A stretch of 64,000 nt of DNA. Source: Cytospora piceicola (taxonomy: Eukaryota; Ascomycota; Sordariomycetes; Diaporthales; Cytosporaceae). A program made the translations under genes and the position numbers. Within the stretch, counting starts at the first letter, position 1. Each line of letters opens with the position of its first letter. The stretch lies in assembly GCA_023375675.1 (NCBI GenBank), contig JALQBC010000030.1:124001-188000 (forward strand), read 5' to 3'. Positions 1-10,863 of the stretch are shown piece by piece. A model generated the notes under the pieces. The model ran no database searches, was not told the DNA's origin, and was given only the letters and a program-made list of their open reading frames with translations.

Positions 1-3000
1 CCACGCTGCTACCAGCGGCACTCCGGGCCAAGAGCGTCGAGGAGTTTCTTAACGACCCGGAGATTGCCGACTCGGACCTGAGAGACCTCTGTCTCAAGGT
101 CGAACAACCGAATCTCCAGGCGCTGAGAGACGCCTGCGCTGATTTTGCCCGAGGCGATAACCCAGAGCCGCCACCACCCGAGGAAGAAGTCGAGTCCCTC
201 TCGACTGCAGAGGTCCTCAGGCGCAACCTGATGTACGGTGACTTGGACGAGATGAACCTGTTCACGGCTATGATGTCCGGCCCGGCGAGGAAATTCACGA
301 CTGCAGGGTCCAATCCCCTGAACTCTGGCTCTGGGAAGGAGCCCAGGGGAAAGAGGATGAAGATCACGCTTTGTGGGAAGGCTATCTGGAACCATGCCAG
401 CGAGAGCGCCATGGCTCGAGACGGCTGGCTTCAGTTCTCGATCATGGCCAAGGACTGCACCTTCAACGACGCCGTGTCTCTGTGTCGAAACTGGGATGAG
501 TTCTTCGAACTACAGACGCTTGTGCTGTGGCAGTTCTTCCCCTCGGCCAAGTGGGCTTCGTGGTCCCACAACGCGCTACATGAGCAGCTACTCCACATGG
601 TGAGCCCCGTTCCATGGCATTTGCTGCGCATTTTGCTAACCTAGGCCCAGGGCTTCATTCCGTACCACATCCAGTTTGAAGCTACTCGAAGGACACAGTA
701 TAACCAAATCGGCTCCAAGGGCAGGCATCGACGACAACATCACATGGAGGAATGCCGCAACATCATATGCGCCCATATGAAGCGCGGCGACCCTGCGACG
801 AACCGATTCATCGACTACTGTATCATGCAGAGCGGGAGTCTACAGATCCTCGTGCGGGACGCCAAGACGGGGCAGATCGTGCGAGCGCCCCTTGGAGACG
901 AGCGATGGTTACACCGGGTGAAGTCCGGACTGGGACGCGCGTCGAAGAATGAGTGGGAAGTGGTACAGGAAGTCGACAGGGACTTCTTTGAGCACCTCGA
1001 CCACGTGCGCGATTGGCGGTTCAGCTTTGATTCTTACTATGACGTCTTCATCTGGGACTTTGCGCCGGGAGAGGATCCCATGGAGCTGTTCCATCGTCTA
1101 GTGGATGTGAGTTACTCCCCTGTCTGGCCCTCCATTTCGTCTTCGCTAACATCGGACAGAACCTGCGTCGAGCCCGTCGGATTAGAAAGCCTCGCGATGC
1201 TTACCACCACCAGCGGCACATACTTGAGCATCTGACACAGGACCAAGATACCAAGCGGGTGCGGCAGATCAAACCTGGCGATGACGCCATGAGCATCTTT
1301 GACGTTATCTCCAGCCCGGCCTCCATACATTCTGTCAGCACTCGCAAGGGAGACCGGATCCAGGAGTTGGTAGAGGGGCAGCTTCCCGAGTCCGAGACGT
1401 CGCCCTACCTCATGTATAACGACACAGACGCAGCGGAGGACGAGATCCTGTTTGCTGGCGGGCGTGACCAGGGGCTCTACAAGGAGATCACGAACCCCGT
1501 GGTGATATTTGAGAACTCGCAGATCCCTCCCTCGATGCTTGAACACGGCGCGCAGCTCCTGGACATCGCTGGGCTGTCTGGGGACGAGGACGACGGCGAT
1601 GAGCTCACACCAGCACAGAGGAGTATGATGCTTTCTTACGGCCAGGAGCCAGGGGCTTCGCAGTTCATCCACTCGGTGCCTCCAATCTGGAGACAGGCGT
1701 ACTCTAGAATCAACGGCAAGGCTGGAAAACACAGTAAAGAGAGAGAAGAGATGTTGGATCGGTTGGATTTCTTCTCGCAGAAACTGGAGATGACGGGGGC
1801 CGATCTACAGCAACTCGAATGGCTCGAACTGATGGAACGAGATAGATCCTACGGTGCGTTGATCCCTGCTAACCATGACCACGTGGATATCCAACCTGCT
1901 AACAAGAGACTTTCGAAATAGGATGCAAGGAGTCATTTCACCTCGCAGACCTAGAGCCAGGAGCGCGAGAAAAATACGTCGAGTCCACCAAGATTATCCT
2001 CGGAGCCCAAAACTACCCCTTCGCCAGCGCCGTGGGCACAGGCTGGGCCTGGTATTGCCTGGAGATTCTGGACATGCTCGACCTTCAGGTCTGGTACGAC
2101 GAATATGTAGAGGACCCGCTATCCGCCTGGCCGCATCGGTATCTCGCTCAGGACATCACCCAGGCGTTCGTGACGATGGGCTTGTTCTTCCCAGGCCTGA
2201 AGGTTACCAAGGTGGTGAGGGCCTTCCTCGATTCTGACCAAGGATCGAACCTTAGAGGATCCAAGGTGTTCGATCCAGAGGCCCGGGCGAAAGAGATTCC
2301 GGATCGCAGAGGGCGTTCAGGCCCTATGGAGAGACCGAAGAGCTTTTACGAGGGGCTAGAAGAGCTGAAGAAGTGTGAGTCAGGCATTGATGGGTATCCC
2401 TGGGACTGGAACCTGGTTGTGCGACCTATTATTGCAAAGCGTAAGTGGTCACCCCTGACCCTCTCTTCCTTACCCCAAACCCACCAATGCCAGTACGGTC
2501 TACTAACTCGCCTTGTCAGTCTACCGGGCCGGGATAATCGGCCCCTCAGACACTGAACCTCACCCCGCAGTCTGCCCCGGGCTGACCCTCGCCGCGGAGG
2601 AAGGTCACCGGCCAGGCAAGCTCGACATGTTCCTCCGCTTCGAGCGGCCCGGCCGCGGCCTTCCGCTGCCGCCGGACTACATCCCCGTCAAGGACTGGCC
2701 GGACCTGCGGGCCAGCGCGCGCGGCTTCGCCCGGGGCAAGGCCCGGGCCCGGTTCGCGCTGCTGCGGCTCTGGTCGGCGCCGCACTTCTACCCGCTCATG
2801 ATCGGGTTGTGGAACCGGCGCAACTTCGCCTTCATGGACCCCGTCGGCCGCGCGTGGGAGTGGAAGTTCATCCCCAAGGACTTTGAGCAGGGCGAGTGGA
2901 GCGCGCACCTGGGCACGACGAGGAGGCTCGGGCTGGTGTCCGACAGGGCGGCGCGGCACGGCGGGGTGGAGCTGCGGGCGAACGTGGTGTTCCGCGGGGA

Positions 3001-3169
3001 CGCGATCCTGGTCATGGGGGCGGACGAGGAGGAGCTGTTCAGGCTGAGCACGATCGTCACGTTTGCGATGCAGACGAAGCCGTGGCTGAGGGAGGTGGAC
3101 CTGTGGAAGAGCTTTGTGAATGTTGGGCTAGAGTTTCTGGAGGGGCTGGATGAGGTTTGGTTGGAGTGA
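1..3169 (+). CDS. Large protein of unknown function (3' part, 5 exons visible)
   Basis: The gene runs off the left edge, so its start is missing; codons begin at base 3. Exons 1-599, 651-1106, 1160-1853, 1922-2440 and 2520-3169 join in frame across four GT..AG introns of 50-80 bases and give 971 visible residues ending in TGA. The protein is acidic in its middle part (a GDEDDGDE stretch coded near 1575-1605) and rich in Trp and Tyr, with no membrane segment or signal peptide that I can see. I do not recognise a catalytic motif or family. The last exon is markedly G+C rich (about 2560-3060). The clean splicing and uninterrupted frames argue for a functional gene. The third intron could not be read through, since the frame changes across it. 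Function unknown; likely a lineage-specific ascomycete protein. Confidence 0.75.
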
Positions 3170-4529
3170 TAATGGGCGGTTGCGATAAGGTAGTCAGTGC
3201 GTTTCGTGATGAGTTTCCGGCGAATTGTGGACGGAAAGGAAAGGAAGTTGAGTAGGGAGCTGCGGTTGTCTGTGAGGTTGTGAATATTGAATTTATACTG
3301 GGAGATGGGCAGCTTATTGGCAGAAGCTTGGGCTTCCAAGGTTCTCATTGGTCAGCCCAGCGATACTCACCTCCTTCAACAGCCCTGGAGGCACGGGCAT
3401 GCTCAAGTGAATACCTATACCTACTTAAATACCTAGGTAGGTATGTACTTAGGTATATACACGTATATATATATATATGTATATATATGTACCCGAACAC
3501 TTGGGACAGCAATCAGCAATCCAGCCACCCTCGTTTGACTCAACTGATCTTGAGCTTAGAACCAGGAGCCTTTCCCCAAGACGCCCCCCCCCCCCCCCAA
3601 CGCCCTTGTTTGCTGCGAGGCCAGGGTTGGGGTTTTTCTCTCGAGGGGACACCACCCTCACTTGCTAGTCCGTATCTGCTATGCCTGTGTCCTTCCATTG
3701 TCATCACGATTCCATCACGATTCACCACACCCGTTCCTACTGCCTTGACCAACTTTCTTTGACTTGACAATTGATACCGGACGTCGACAGGATGTGGCCC
3801 CGTGACCCACCGTCTCCGTTGTGGGCCTCGATCGATCGGCCCGGGAAAAATGGGTCACGGGAGTGGGCTCGCGTTGACTTTCAGGACTTTGATCGATCAA
3901 ATGTCCCGTCAACCGGTGCCACCCACTCGGAACAGCAGATCACATGTGCCAATTGATCAAACTGATGTCAGCAGAAGGACCCACACTACACCGAATATTA
4001 ACCTTACCAGCCTACCAGCCTACCTACTACTACATACGGTACGCAGTAGGTAGGCTAAGGTAGCCCAAGCGTTGCTGCTGCTACTTTTCCAACGGGCGAT
4101 TCAGGGAAGTTCGTACTTGGAAGACTTTCACCGCTGATCGTGGTCAAGCAAGGTTTCGAGTTGCAGCAACGACTTGACTGCCAGGAATGCCTACTTACAG
4201 ATGCATTATCTTGGTATTTCAAGTTACCGGAACTACTCGGTCAGCATGGAACTTTCCGCACTCGATAGATCCGGGGCCGAACTCGGCGGCAGGGTCACGA
4301 TAATATCGCCTGACGGCTCGGTCTCGCCCCTTGTTCAGCTGGATCCACCTCCCCGAAAGGTTTATTTTGCCGCTGGTATCCGCGGAATTTTCAGTCTGGA
4401 AATTCAACGTCGGAGTTCCCGATCAAAGAAAACGCCCTTCGGATTGATCAAAACAGTCACCAAGTCTCACCTGCATTTACTCACCGACACACTCACACAC
4501 TTACACACCAATTGATAAAATACTTGACA
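3170..4529. other. Intergenic region with simple repeats
   Basis: No convincing gene. It contains a TA dinucleotide microsatellite near 3463-3490, a run of 15 C at 3584-3598, the palindrome TACCTAGGTA at 3430-3439, and CCTACC/GGTAGG-type repeats near 4007-4060. The right end is the promoter of the aminotransferase gene; a stretch of CA-rich sequence lies just ahead of the start codon (4480-4510). Confidence 0.6.
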
Positions 4530-5889
4530 ATGGGATCAGTCAGCCGCAACTCCGTCTTCGATTCAGCCGAATTCGTCGAGCCAGATGGCATCTTCGAGGT
4601 CCTCCGGCGGTACGGCCTAGATGTGTCTCCCGACAAGGTGAACGTGTCTGCCGGTGCGTACCGGGACGAGGAGGGCAAGCCGTGGTTCCTGCCGTCGGTC
4701 CGGATGGCCGAGAAGAAGATTGCTGGCTCAGACCACGAGTACCTCCCAATGATGGGCATGAGAGCCTTCCGCGACGCCTGTTATGAGCTGCTGCTGCACG
4801 ACACCAAGGCATTGGCCGAGGGCAGAGTGAGTCACCCGACCTCGGACCACCAAACACGCAAACGCTGACCCACCCAAAGCTAGCCGGCGTGCAGTCCCTC
4901 TCGGGCACAGGCGCCCTCCTCCTTGCCGGCATGGCCATCAAGAAGGCCAACGCAGGCATCAAGAACGTCTACCTCACCGACCCGACGTGGCCCAACCACG
5001 TCCTCCTCTTCGAGACCATGGGCTTCAACGTCAAGTGGCTGCCGTACTACGACCCCAAGACCTGCTCCCTGGACTTTGACGCCTACATCGACGGCCTGCG
5101 CACCGCCGAGCCCGACTCGGCCGTCATCCTGCACGCGTGCGCGCACAACCCGACGGGCTGCGACCCGACGCGCGAGCAGTGGAAGGAGATCGCCACCGTC
5201 TTCCAGTCCAAGGGCCTGTTCCCCGTCTTCGACTCGGCCTACCTGGGCTTCAACGCCGGCAGCGTGGACGAGGACGCCTGGCCCATCCGCCACTTCGTCG
5301 AGGACCTCCAGATGGAGGCCGCCATCTGCGCCTCCTTCTCCAAGAACATGGGCCTGTACGGCGAGCGCGTCGGCACCGTGACCTTTGTCACGGCCAGCCG
5401 GGAGACGGCCGCCATCGTCGACAGCATCCTCGAGAACGCCCAGCGCGCCACCATCAGCACCCCGCCGCTGTACGGCGCGCGCATCGCCGAGGCCGTGCTC
5501 AACACCCCCGAGATCAAGAAGCAGTGGGCCGAGGACCTGGTCACCATGAGCGGGAGGATCATGTCCATGAGGATGAGGCTGTTCGAGGAGCTGACCCGCC
5601 TGGGCGCGCCGGGTGACTGGAGCCATGTGGTCAAGCAGTCGGGCATGTTCGGCTTCCTGGGACTGAGCCCGGCGCAGGTTGAGCATCTTGAGAGTAAGTC
5701 GGCTCCATTCGGACATTATATGTCGTTTTCGAACTCGAAGAGGGTTGCAGTGGCTAACTGAATTCTGCAGAGGAGTACCACGTGTACATGGCGAGCTCGT
5801 CGCGGATCTCGATTGCTGGACTGAATGAGGGGAACGTGGAGCACTTTGCGAAGGCGCTGGACGCCACTGTACGAGCTATCCCCCAGTAA
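4530..5889 (+). CDS. Aspartate aminotransferase, cytosolic type
   Basis: Class I PLP-dependent aminotransferase, 409 residues, exons 4530-4826, 4880-5693 and 5771-5889. It interconverts aspartate plus 2-oxoglutarate with oxaloacetate plus glutamate. Visible family signatures: GAYRDEEGKPW near the N-terminus, the SLSGTGAL loop that begins exon 2, HNPTGCDPT for the cofactor-binding Asn, and SFSKNMGLYGERVG carrying the Schiff-base Lys (residue 254). The length matches the family. There is no N-terminal mitochondrial presequence, so it is probably the cytosolic form, and no peroxisomal SKL-type end (it ends RAIPQ). The ATG at 4530 is chosen because the upstream in-frame extension starts only at a TTG. 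It lies tail to tail with the FAD oxidase gene, 210 bases apart. Confidence 0.92.
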
Positions 5890-6099
5890 TGCTATGGATT
5901 ATGTGATGGAAATTGTTATGGAAGGAGAGCAGCATGGTAATTGGCGTTCAAAAAGAGCGATGATATTGTATAAATAGACCCATAGAAGTAAGGTGTAAGT
6001 AGAATTCCAAAGCTTTCCAAGGTTGGGTTGAGCAATCATTTTCGAGCAGCCACGTGGCTGCACATCAACAATGTTCTTGGCTTCTTGGAACCAATGCAT

Positions 6100-7437
6100 T
6101 TATAGCTTAGCTTTGCGTAACCTTTTCGCCCCCTGATTTATAGGAGGATCTCGAGTCGAGTTTGACTTACACTGCCAAGCCGTGAAGGTGGGCTTTCCCC
6201 CTTCAAGAATATCGACGGTATGGCTGCCAATATTTGGTAGGAACATAAATCCTTCAATGAATTTGCGTCCATCTGCTGCGAGTATCAAGTTCTTCACCCC
6301 TGGAACCCTATCAATGATGCAGTTTTCTGGATAGATCTTCCCGGGCGAGATGATTGGCAGCTCCCTAATGTCGACCCCTGCTTCTTTCAACTCCGGCAGA
6401 AAGTCCGCGAGAAAGTTCTTGATGCGATCCATCACTACATCATTCTTGGCAATACTGGGCTCCGCTGTTGCCCCAATCTTGACGACCATCCAGCCATCAT
6501 CATCCCGAGGGAAACCAGAGATAATCATTCCTTTGTGCTTAGACAGATTATACTCCCAGCTGGGAAAATTGTCCGGAGCGAGATGATCCCAGATATCTGC
6601 CCCTTCTGGAAGCCTCGCCGCCGCTGTAAGTTCAGTTGAGTTGGATACCGTTGTGTCCGAGTAAGCGGGATTGTATGGGATGGAAGTCGCAGGTTGGCAA
6701 GCCCACACAACGAAGTCCACATCATGTGTCTTTCCGTCCCTCGTTCTCACGCCCTTGACATCTTTCCACTCATTTTCGCCTTGATCTTGATAAACAACCT
6801 CCTTAACAGCACCCTCTTCAGAGTCCATGGCGAACTTCACGCCCTGCGTCTGCGCCTTATGAAGTGCAAACTGATAAGCCTTCCCAATGATCACAGTGCC
6901 TCCGAGGGTGTCCATCACACCAAGATTGGCCTTACTCTTCTCCTCCCTCCTGAAAGGATCAATATTGAACATTCGCGAGTTCGCCGAGTCAACGTGATCC
7001 AGATTCATCGACAGCAACAACGCCAACTCCATCCCCTTCTGCTCCATAGCCTTCACCCTCGCAAGCTCTGATTCCGGTATGGCATCACCACCGTCAAAAA
7101 GAGAAAAGAAGCCGTTGTTGATAAACACCCGGTCCTCAGGGCGCATCCCCGGCGGGACCGTCTTGCCGCCCCATAGCTCCCTGTTCCAGTCTTCCCAGCC
7201 GGTGACGGCTTCGACCGAGAGGTCGCGGTATCCAGGCTGATCGGCAGGGCTGCAGCGTACCGCTGCGTAGGGGGAGCCTTGGGTGAGAGTGGCTGTGAGG
7301 TCGGACTGGGACCTCTTATCGAAGATGGTGATGTCCTTGTAGCCCCGGGCGGCGAGGTGGAGAGCTGCGCTGAGGCCAAGAACACTGGCGCCGATTATAG
7401 CGATTTTGTCGTCTTTGGAAGGGCTTGTCGGTTCCAT
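6100..7437 (-). CDS. FAD-dependent amino-group oxidase (sarcosine oxidase/amadoriase-like)
   Basis: A 445-residue DAO-family flavoprotein. The N-terminus has a Rossmann strand, IAIIGASVLGLSAALHLAARG, followed by an acidic residue at the end of the second strand (FDKRS). The C-terminal part has GVKNLILAADGRKFIEGFMFLPNIG, the second FAD-contacting segment of sarcosine oxidases and fructosyl-amino-acid oxidases. Such enzymes oxidise a secondary or primary amine to imine and H2O2. The glycine motif is GASVLG rather than GAGxxG, which is unusual but still has the small residues needed. The start is ATG at 7437; the upstream extension begins with GTG. A GTAAGT lies just inside the C-terminal end (about 6166-6172), so the last 20 or so residues might be intron and the true end slightly different. 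The exact substrate cannot be told. Confidence 0.75.
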   Translation of the reverse strand: MEPTSPSKDDKIAIIGASVLGLSAALHLAARGYKDITIFDKRSQSDLTATLTQGSPYAAVRCSPADQPGYRDLSVEAVTGWEDWNRELWGGKTVPPGMRPEDRVFINNGFFSLFDGGDAIPESELARVKAMEQKGMELALLLSMNLDHVDSANSRMFNIDPFRREEKSKANLGVMDTLGGTVIIGKAYQFALHKAQTQGVKFAMDSEEGAVKEVVYQDQGENEWKDVKGVRTRDGKTHDVDFVVWACQPATSIPYNPAYSDTTVSNSTELTAAARLPEGADIWDHLAPDNFPSWEYNLSKHKGMIISGFPRDDDGWMVVKIGATAEPSIAKNDVVMDRIKNFLADFLPELKEAGVDIRELPIISPGKIYPENCIIDRVPGVKNLILAADGRKFIEGFMFLPNIGSHTVDILEGGKPTFTAWQCKSNSTRDPPINQGAKRLRKAKL

Positions 7438-8934
7438 GGCGGTTTTTGGCACTGTTCGCCTTCGTGAGAGATATATGACACCTTTGTCTGGTGTGGTATA
7501 AATATGTTGAGCTCTTATCAGCGGCGCTGCCTACACCATCCACGACAGCTCCGGCAACGCCAGTCGGCTCCACCCTTTACCATAATACCATTGTGTCACG
7601 TCACTGCCATTGGAAACAGATTTGCCGTCACTGGGGAGGTATCATATGTGATTTAAACTCTGACTTGATTGTCAGAGGAGCAGAAGTTGAAGTCAAAATG
7701 CTCTCGTCACTTAGCTCTCCTTCAATTCGAGGAGCGTCAGTTTACCATAATTATGTCTTCCTGAAAGGGTCCGCTGTTTTTAACATAGACGGTCTGCTGC
7801 AACTCGAAGTGGAATTTTTCGTGTAAGATACAATTCAGAAGGCCAAGAGTCTTTAGACTTATGTTTCAGGGCCCCGGGGCGGCATGCAAGCATGAAAAAG
7901 TTTGAGTGGAATGAAGAAAATTTGTAGCTTGAAAATCAATCTGTTTTGATGATATGGGCAGCCTTTGGAAACCTTCAATTGTCAACAATACACTCAGGTA
8001 TGTATTCATACCAAAGGCAGCAAGAAACCTGGGCTGACAACCTTGGAAGGCTACAAAGGCAGCCAAATACAATCTACTAGCAATAAGTATTCTGTTCCTC
8101 ATCTGTCCAGCTGCAATGTTCCTCTCTTGGACACCGTTGGCTATCAGCATGTCCTCGTGCTTAGGCGTCCAGGATGTGGGCGGACAGGCTTGGAGTGTTT
8201 GTTACCAGAGGCCAGATACTAAAAACTCATATGACATATACTGTAGTCTTACACTATGCAGTACAAGCTGTTTGGCACTCTGACCTATATATAGACACAA
8301 GTGCCATGATCTTCGTCTACTTAAGTATTTAAGTCACTGCGATTTCACTTCGCCCCGTTATTGTTAACGGCATTGTCTAGTGAAAAGCGTATATATTCCT
8401 TGGGATCTCATCATTTCATCTAGTGACACTATATATCCACCATATACAATGGTAATTTACTTGGAACTCTCAAATATTCAAAGGTATTCTTGTGTCCCGG
8501 CCCCCCCCCCCCTCTCGGGACCAAATTCGATTCCATGATGTTTAAGTGCCTGAAACACTCCTTGAGCTGTGAACATCTGAACTTTGGGTGTTAAACGGAT
8601 ATTGTGAAGCATGCAACGAATTCAATCTCCTCATGTCTAATTCTTACTGTACAGTCACTTTCATAGCAATAATGATACTTCGATATGTGACTGCAAGGCT
8701 TCTGCTATTGACCTGCTTTTCATGACAAAGTAGTCGACAGGTCTCTGCCTGGCCTCTGCCTCCAATCTATTCTTATATAAACCCGTTTAGCTGTTTGATT
8801 TTCTAACTTTATCAATTCGAAGCCGTTCACAGATCAACCAAGCAAAGCTTCGCCTCAATATTCTTCTTGAGACAGATCTGCTATTACAAAGACAGCTCGA
8901 CCAAGCACAAAAACATAATGGACAGGTGATCTTA
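7438..8934. other. Intergenic region, no gene seen
   Basis: Short open frames only, none with a recognisable domain. A run of 12 C lies at 8501-8512. The left end is the promoter of the FAD oxidase (minus strand). The stretch about 8790-8930 could encode a leucine-rich, coil-like peptide in one plus-strand frame, reading directly into the element at 8935, but I cannot show that it is a real exon. Confidence 0.5.
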
Positions 8935-9387
8935 ACCACCCATACTACCCATTGGGGGATATCTGGGTACAGACATGCCATGTAAGGCGGTACATGCCAT
9001 GTAAAGGTAACATCCTATGTTATTCTGACATGGCATGTCGATTTGACATGGCATGTTGGCGAAAGGGGTTAGCGTCTTTTTTTCGGGCCCAGCAAAAAAA
9101 AACCCACTTAATGAGTTGATGAGTAATTGAACTTGGACCCTTGAACCCTGCTAGCGTCTCTACCAGGTAATCAAAGCTACAGAACTAACCACTACACTAT
9201 AAAACTACATATAATAATAAACCACTTAAAACACATTAGTATATATAGGAAATAACGGCCTTAAAGTAACGACGAGTAACGACGCTAACCCCTTTCACCA
9301 ACATGCCATGTCAAAACTTACATGCCATGTTAACACTTACATGCCATGTCTGTATGACATATATTCTCCTATGGGTAGTTTGTGGTG
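8935..9387. mobile_element. MITE-like element with long imperfect terminal inverted repeats
   Basis: The two ends are inverted copies. The left arm, 8935-9076, ends GTTGGCGAAAGGGGTTAGCG; the right arm starts as its complement at 9281 (CGCTAACCCCTTTCACCAAC) and runs to about 9387, where both arms also share an outer CCACC...ACTACCCAT...GATAT segment. Within the arms the 11-mer ACATGCCATGT or its complement occurs seven times: 8973, 8992, 9028, 9046, 9301, 9320 and 9339. The interior of about 200 bases has no coding frame. It contains a minus-strand tRNA-like stretch. A clear target-site duplication is not visible, so the exact ends are uncertain. It looks non-autonomous: short, hairpin-forming and without a transposase. 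Confidence 0.7.
9120..9210 (-). repeat. tRNA-like (possible pol III promoter) sequence inside the element
   Basis: On the minus strand TAGTGTAGTGG (complement near 9189-9201) matches the tRNA A-box, and GGGTTCAAGGGTCC (about 9136-9149) resembles a B-box with an extra base. The spacing of about 45 bases between them is that of a tRNA. The remainder does not fold into a proper acceptor stem, so this is a tRNA relic or a tRNA-derived promoter and not a working tRNA gene. Confidence 0.4.
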
Positions 9388-10018
9388 GAAGTTACAAATA
9401 TTGATTTTAGTGAGAATAGCACACAAGGCTACTCCCCTTCACAAGGCTACTCAGCTTCCCAAGGGCACGAACAGCATCTCTCAGCGATAGCCTGTGAGGC
9501 CTATGACAAGTACGGCGACCTGGACCCGAACCGCCTTCAACTCCTGACGCGAGGTCATTTCCTGAGCCAGGAAGAGGCCGCTGCCTTGCCTCCTAGCCTT
9601 CACCTACCTACTAACACTTCCATGGACGGTAATGCCCACAACGACTTTCGAGTGGCCCCTCGAGCCAGGAGCATGAACACCACCGTCAATGGCGACAAGA
9701 GTGACCGACGGGCTTGGACGGACCAGCAGACTCAGTCCCTTGTCCAACTACATGCCCAGAGAGTTCCTTTCGCGGAGATCGCAGTATGTGTTGATCTCTT
9801 TGGGAATTGTTCAGCAATTAGTAACGGTGTCCTGTTCAGCTTCTAGGACTGACATGCATATCTAGGCATATTTCCCTGACAAGTCACAGAAGGCTTGTCG
9901 GTCGAGATTTTACCAATGTATGGGAGAAAAAGACTCCTGTGACTGGAAGCGGTATCACGATGATCTCCGGCAAGAACACGATGCGAAGAGCAACCAACAG
10001 GAGTCAGCAAGCCATTGA
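9382..10018 (+). CDS. Small Myb/SANT-like DNA-binding protein, 5' end possibly disrupted
   Basis: Exon 1 ends at 9783 and exon 2 is 9866-10018, joined by a GT..AG intron of 82 bases. The joined product has a tryptophan-cluster helix set, RRAWTDQQTQSLVQLHAQ followed by EIAAYFPDKSQKACRSRFYQ, typical of a single Myb/SANT repeat of fungal type, then a short charged tail. The open frame continues upstream from the first ATG (9622, giving 104 residues) to 9382, with a GYSPSQGYSASQG repeat that looks like genuine coding sequence. It stops exactly at the right arm of the inverted-repeat element. The element may therefore have inserted into or next to the original 5' end. Whether the gene still works is unknown. 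Confidence 0.55.
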
Positions 10019-10863
10019 AGGATCACGTAGAAGACCCTTTCTACGTAATTGATTTTGCGTCGCATGATGGGCATAAGATCAGAACCCCTGCAAACATGCA
10101 TCATCGGAAGGATAATCTCTGGAGAGGGTAAGTTCAAAGGTGGATAGACCAGAGAAGAGGCCAGGCTAATATAACATATTAGCAATCTTAGTGGGCTCTC
10201 AACATATTCTTTTGACGCTCCTGATCATCTTCTCCCCGGTCTTCTTGGTACCCTAGGGTAATTTTGAATGCCTTGCTAGGCTTGGCAAGGTGGGTAGCAT
10301 AGATTTAGACCCGAATCTTTTAATGTTAGCTTCCAAGGTTGCCTTCAAGGCGAGATGGAATACATGTTTGTCGCTTATAGTGTTATTGAAGGCCATTTCA
10401 TAAGGAGGATGTTGGATTCCTTCAAGCTTATAATCGAAAGCTGCACATATCACAATATCTAGGTAACTGCAGACAACTCGAGTACCACCTATCATCATTC
10501 ACGAACATACCTAGGTACATATACCTTATCATTCGTACCTATCTAGGTAGATAGGGCTTAAGTGAGACGTTCCTACCAAGACAAGCCCTGACCACGTACT
10601 CCCTCAACAATGTGCCCTCCCTCAGTAGACAGATGCAAGCTCGAGGTGCCGGTATGCTGGCGTGGCTACCTAGGTCGCTACCAGGATCTATGGATCGTTC
10701 AACAGGGAACCTGGGATCACCTTGCAGTTGCCTTTTACTGTTCGCTCAGTGATAACTTCCCTCAACTGTTGCCTCATGCTCAACATGTCAGAAAGAACAT
10801 CGGTGCCCTTGACTTCATAGTTGCTGTAGTCTTGTACATGTCTTTTTGCCTGCTATGCGCTTT
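10019..10863. other. Intergenic region with palindromes
   Basis: No gene supported. It holds TACCCTAGGGTA at 10249-10260, TACCTAGGTA at 10508-10517 and further CTAGGTAG-type copies up to 10556. The right end is downstream of the minus-strand F-box-like gene. Confidence 0.55.
10249..10260. repeat. TACCCTAGGGTA palindrome, copy 1
   Basis: Exact 12-bp palindrome between the Myb-like gene and the F-box-like gene. Confidence 0.9.

Noticed and set aside
9120..9210. A functional tRNA gene
   Set aside because: A- and B-box-like sequences are present but no complete cloverleaf or clear anticodon arm can be drawn.
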